Source of the DNA: Bacillota bacterium
GTDB taxonomy: Bacteria; Bacillota; Sulfobacillia; Sulfobacillales; Sulfobacillaceae
Direction of reading: 5' to 3'
Length of the DNA stretch: 32,857 nucleotides
Assembly: GCA_021846365.1 (NCBI GenBank)
Contig: JAJZXC010000007.1
Span: 1 to 32,857, forward strand
A model generated the notes under the pieces. The model saw only the letters and a program-made list of their open reading frames with translations, searched no databases and had not been told where the DNA came from. Position numbers and translations under genes: made by a program. Each line of letters opens with the position of its first letter. Positions within the stretch are counted from its first letter, which is position 1. Positions 32,356 to 32,857 of the stretch are shown here, in pieces.

Positions 32356-32857
32356 GCTCGTCGGTACACAGAGGAGATCAGAGGAGACGTCGCCGCTCCG
32401 AACGGCTACCATTAACTCTGTTTTCTTTGGTTTGCGCTAAGGTCGACCCGACCGCTCCCTTGGGCCGGACGGGTCTGATTGACAGCGGAACACCGTCTCT
32501 ATGGGAGCGCAGTCTTGTTCGTAGTGGTTCCCGCGTACAGACGTCCGCTCCAGACGGTCCAGAACGATTGCCAATCGGCCCCTCCCCCGGTAGTCGTAAA
32601 CGCGCTCCAATGCGGAGGCACTTTACCGATCACCGATGCTCACGCGGCACTCACCAAGCTCGCACTGATGCCGTCGACCAACCGGGGTGGCAGCACAACC
32701 ATTCGCGCTGATTGAGTTAGACGAATGAGTCCGGGGCCTTCGGTGGACGAAAGCGTCACCCAACCAGTCCCATGACTATATGTAGCCAAAATGGAAATGA
32801 ACGTTTTAGCCATGACTCTTGCCATTAAGAATTCCCCAAAACGGCCGGGTTTCACGG
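32356..32857. other. Region upstream of the trp operon with no recognised gene
   Basis: ORFs of 71-94 aa occur on both strands (32427-32711 plus, 32479-32715 plus, 32640-32855 minus), but none shows a family motif, a clear ribosome-binding site or protein-like composition. It may be intergenic or hold a decayed gene that continues past the window edge. Confidence 0.5.

Overview
The window reads as chromosomal DNA of a GC-rich, endospore-forming, Gram-positive bacterium. A spore germination protease (gpr) and a SpoVB-type flippase point to an endospore former. The DnaK lacks the large insert of the proteobacterial ATPase domain, two T-box leaders are present, and the dnaK operon carries an HspR-type repressor instead of HrcA/CIRCE. 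A deep Firmicute such as Sulfobacillus or a relative fits, but the genus is inference. About 21 intact protein genes, at least two broken genes and many small repeats are visible.

Left part (1-9000): gpr; a TauE/SafE permease divergent from a TetR regulator, with matching operator-like inverted repeats in the shared intergenic region; an FmdE-like protein with a C-terminal zinc ribbon; then 2.4 kb of gene-poor decayed DNA with an Rpn-type nuclease/transposase remnant, a CTAG-bounded MITE and IS200/IS605-like end hairpins. spoVB and a secreted thioredoxin-like protein follow, converging and overlapping by 9 bp, then another IS605-like end and a three-copy 31-bp tandem repeat.

Middle (9000-19630): a minus-strand heat-shock operon hspR-dnaK-dnaJ-clpB without grpE, driven by a sigma-A-like promoter that lies inside the longest hspR ORF and so sets its true start. 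Divergent from it is ppc (PEP carboxylase), followed by a HAD/Cof phosphatase gene broken by two frameshifts and a second CTAG-bounded MITE.

Right part (19630-32340): two minus-strand amino-acid operons, each behind a T-box leader. The upstream one is a complete trpEGDCFBA operon whose T-box has a UGG (Trp) specifier. Immediately downstream is aroF-tyrA-aroA, whose T-box reads UAC (Tyr) when aligned to the Trp one, and which continues with translational coupling into a BadF-type N-acetylglucosamine kinase and nagA. DAHP synthase, prephenate dehydrogenase and EPSP synthase would therefore respond to tyrosyl-tRNA charging and the tryptophan branch to tryptophanyl-tRNA charging, while two amino-sugar recycling genes ride on the tyrosine-controlled transcript. 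The last ~500 bp has no gene I can recognise.
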